From: Terfezia claveryi | Taxonomy: Eukaryota; Ascomycota; Pezizomycetes; Pezizales; Pezizaceae | Direction: 5' to 3' | Assembly: GCA_015179025.1 (NCBI GenBank) | Contig: WHUX01000082.1 | Coordinates: forward strand, 170,043 to 234,042 | Length of the DNA: 64,000 nt | Shown: positions 63,053 through 64,000 of the stretch, in pieces | Numbering within the stretch: position 1 is the stretch's first letter | Layout: every line of letters starts with the position of its first letter | The notes under the pieces: model-generated | What the model saw: the letters and a program-made list of their open reading frames with translations, nothing else | Databases searched by the model: none | What the model was told of the DNA's origin: nothing | Translations under genes and position numbers: made by a program

Positions 63053-64000
63053 CTACTGGATGTTGTAGTAAAGAGTTGTGTGGTGAGAAGACTGTCCAGT
63101 AGAGGGGGTTCCAGAGGGACTATATACTCCTCTGGACAGTACATCTGCTATGTGGTTGTCCTTGCCCTGAATGTATTCTAGGGTTAGGTCAAACTGACTC
63201 ATAGTCTCTTGCCACCTTCTCTTCATCTGACTTTCAGGGATACTATCCATAAATGTGACTAAGGGTTTGTGATCTGTTTGGATGATCACTTTGTGACCCT
63301 GTAGTTCAGGCCTGAAATACCTTAGTGAGTCAACAATTGCTAATAATTCCTTATCAGTTGTTGTGTAATTCATTTGTCCATCATTTAATTTCCTAGAGTG
63401 AAATTCTGCTGGCCTGATAACACCATTCTCCATTTGGCCAATCCATCCTGAAATCCCTGTATTACTGGCATCAGTAATTAAATAGATTGGAAGGCCTGAG
63501 TCATGATTAATTGGCTTGAGCACCTTATTGCTCATTATTAGCTCTTTAACTCTCACAAATGACTCATTATGCAAGGGAGTCCACATGTGCTTCTTTGTTG
63601 ACCCTTGCAATTCTGATAGTGGTTTGGCTACAGCTCCCAATTCTGGACAAAACCTTCTCAAGTAATTAACCATCCCCAGAAACTTTTGCAATTTCTTTTT
63701 TGAGTCAGGGATTGGGTAATTTGCTATTGAGTTGATTTTTTCTGGATCCATTTCTAACCCTTGTTTGGTGACAATGAATCCCAGTACCTTCAGCCTTGGA
63801 GCCAGGATTTGGCATTTCTTTTTGTTGAAGAAAAACTTTTCTCTAGCCAATATCCTGCAGATCCCTCTCAACACTCTTTATGTTCCTCCAGGGTATCTGT
63901 GCCAATTAGAATGTCATCTAAATAAACCATGACAGTCTTTCCAATATAATCCTTAATAACCAGTTCATAGCCCTCATCATGGTTGCAGGTGCATTGCAAT
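63053..64000 (-). pseudogene. Reverse transcriptase (C-terminal part) and RNase H
   Basis: Runs off the right edge. The RT catalytic box reads VMVYLDDILIGTDTLEEH (about 63,910-63,927, slightly out of frame with the main ORF, so one indel), followed in the 63053-63874 ORF by VLGFIVTKQGLEMDPEKI and LQKFLGMVNYLRRF. RNase H has its acidic residues in order: DASNTGISGWIG, TDKELLAIVDSLRYFR, QTDHKPL and DNHIADVLSR. It ends GVYSPSGTPSTG...NIQ and two consecutive stops (TAG TAA). Apart from the upstream frameshift this is the best preserved part of the element. Confidence 0.9.

Overview
The window looks like a gene-poor, transposon-rich stretch of a filamentous ascomycete genome. Evidence: one nuclear tRNA-Val(AAC) gene, short candidate introns, a chromodomain Ty3/gypsy retrotransposon, poly-A retroposons, several families of terminal-inverted-repeat (TIR) DNA elements, solo-LTR-like repeats, and only a handful of long non-transposon ORFs in 64 kb. 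Low gene density with heavy transposon load would fit a truffle-like Pezizomycete, but that is a guess from genome architecture, not something the sequence proves. No bacterial operons, CRISPR arrays or prokaryotic signals are present.

Layout. 1-8 kb: two hypothetical genes on the minus strand (1273-2139 and 4399-5913) in otherwise featureless DNA. 8.8-16.6 kb: a 718-bp mariner-like TIR element (8798-9515), fragments of its relatives, poly-A retroposon copies and an 0.8-kb AT-rich island (13.74-14.56 kb). 16.6-18 kb: a solo-LTR-like repeat and the tRNA-Val gene. 20.2-24.1 kb: a 176-bp MITE, a 1.3-kb TIR element, and a 1.7-kb element with matching TIRs that carries a decayed integrase-type (Ginger-like) transposase and three nested repeats. 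26-27 kb: a second mariner-like copy and a retroposon. 28-29.3 kb: a hypothetical repeat-containing, proline-rich gene. 32-43 kb: a dense nest of transposons (tRNA-headed SINE inside a GGCC-rich hAT-like element, opposed LTRs flanking a gene fragment, an internally deleted hAT element, a mariner-like element split by another TIR element) plus a small membrane protein gene with a decayed duplicate. 46.5-51.6 kb: three gene-like loci: a protein with 48-bp coding repeats, a broken flavin amine/polyamine oxidase gene, and a hypothetical 269-aa ORF. 52-57.4 kb: a Ty3/gypsy-like gag-protease relic decayed by in-frame stops, interrupted inside its protease by a minisatellite-rich insert. 57.5-59.1 kb: LTR-like AT-rich debris and 12-bp repeats. 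59.16-64 kb: the 3' half of a Ty3/gypsy chromovirus on the minus strand, running off the right edge.

Most notable is a retroposon system. At least twelve insertions, with three different 5' parts (a tRNA-like head, a 335-bp unit, and a roughly 100-bp minimal unit), share one 3' tail with two predicted stem-loops, usually followed by poly-A. Three of them have 13-15 bp target-site duplications. This is what is expected of SINEs that share the 3' recognition tail of a LINE partner whose reverse transcriptase mobilises them; the partner's coding region is not in the window. Second, the chromovirus carries a cluster of retroviral-type CCHC zinc knuckles between RNase H and integrase, where they are not normally found. 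Third, the two gypsy relics decay differently: the gag relic keeps one frame for about 640 codons with transition-type stops only (a RIP- or deamination-like pattern), while the chromovirus decays by frameshifts plus a few substitutions.
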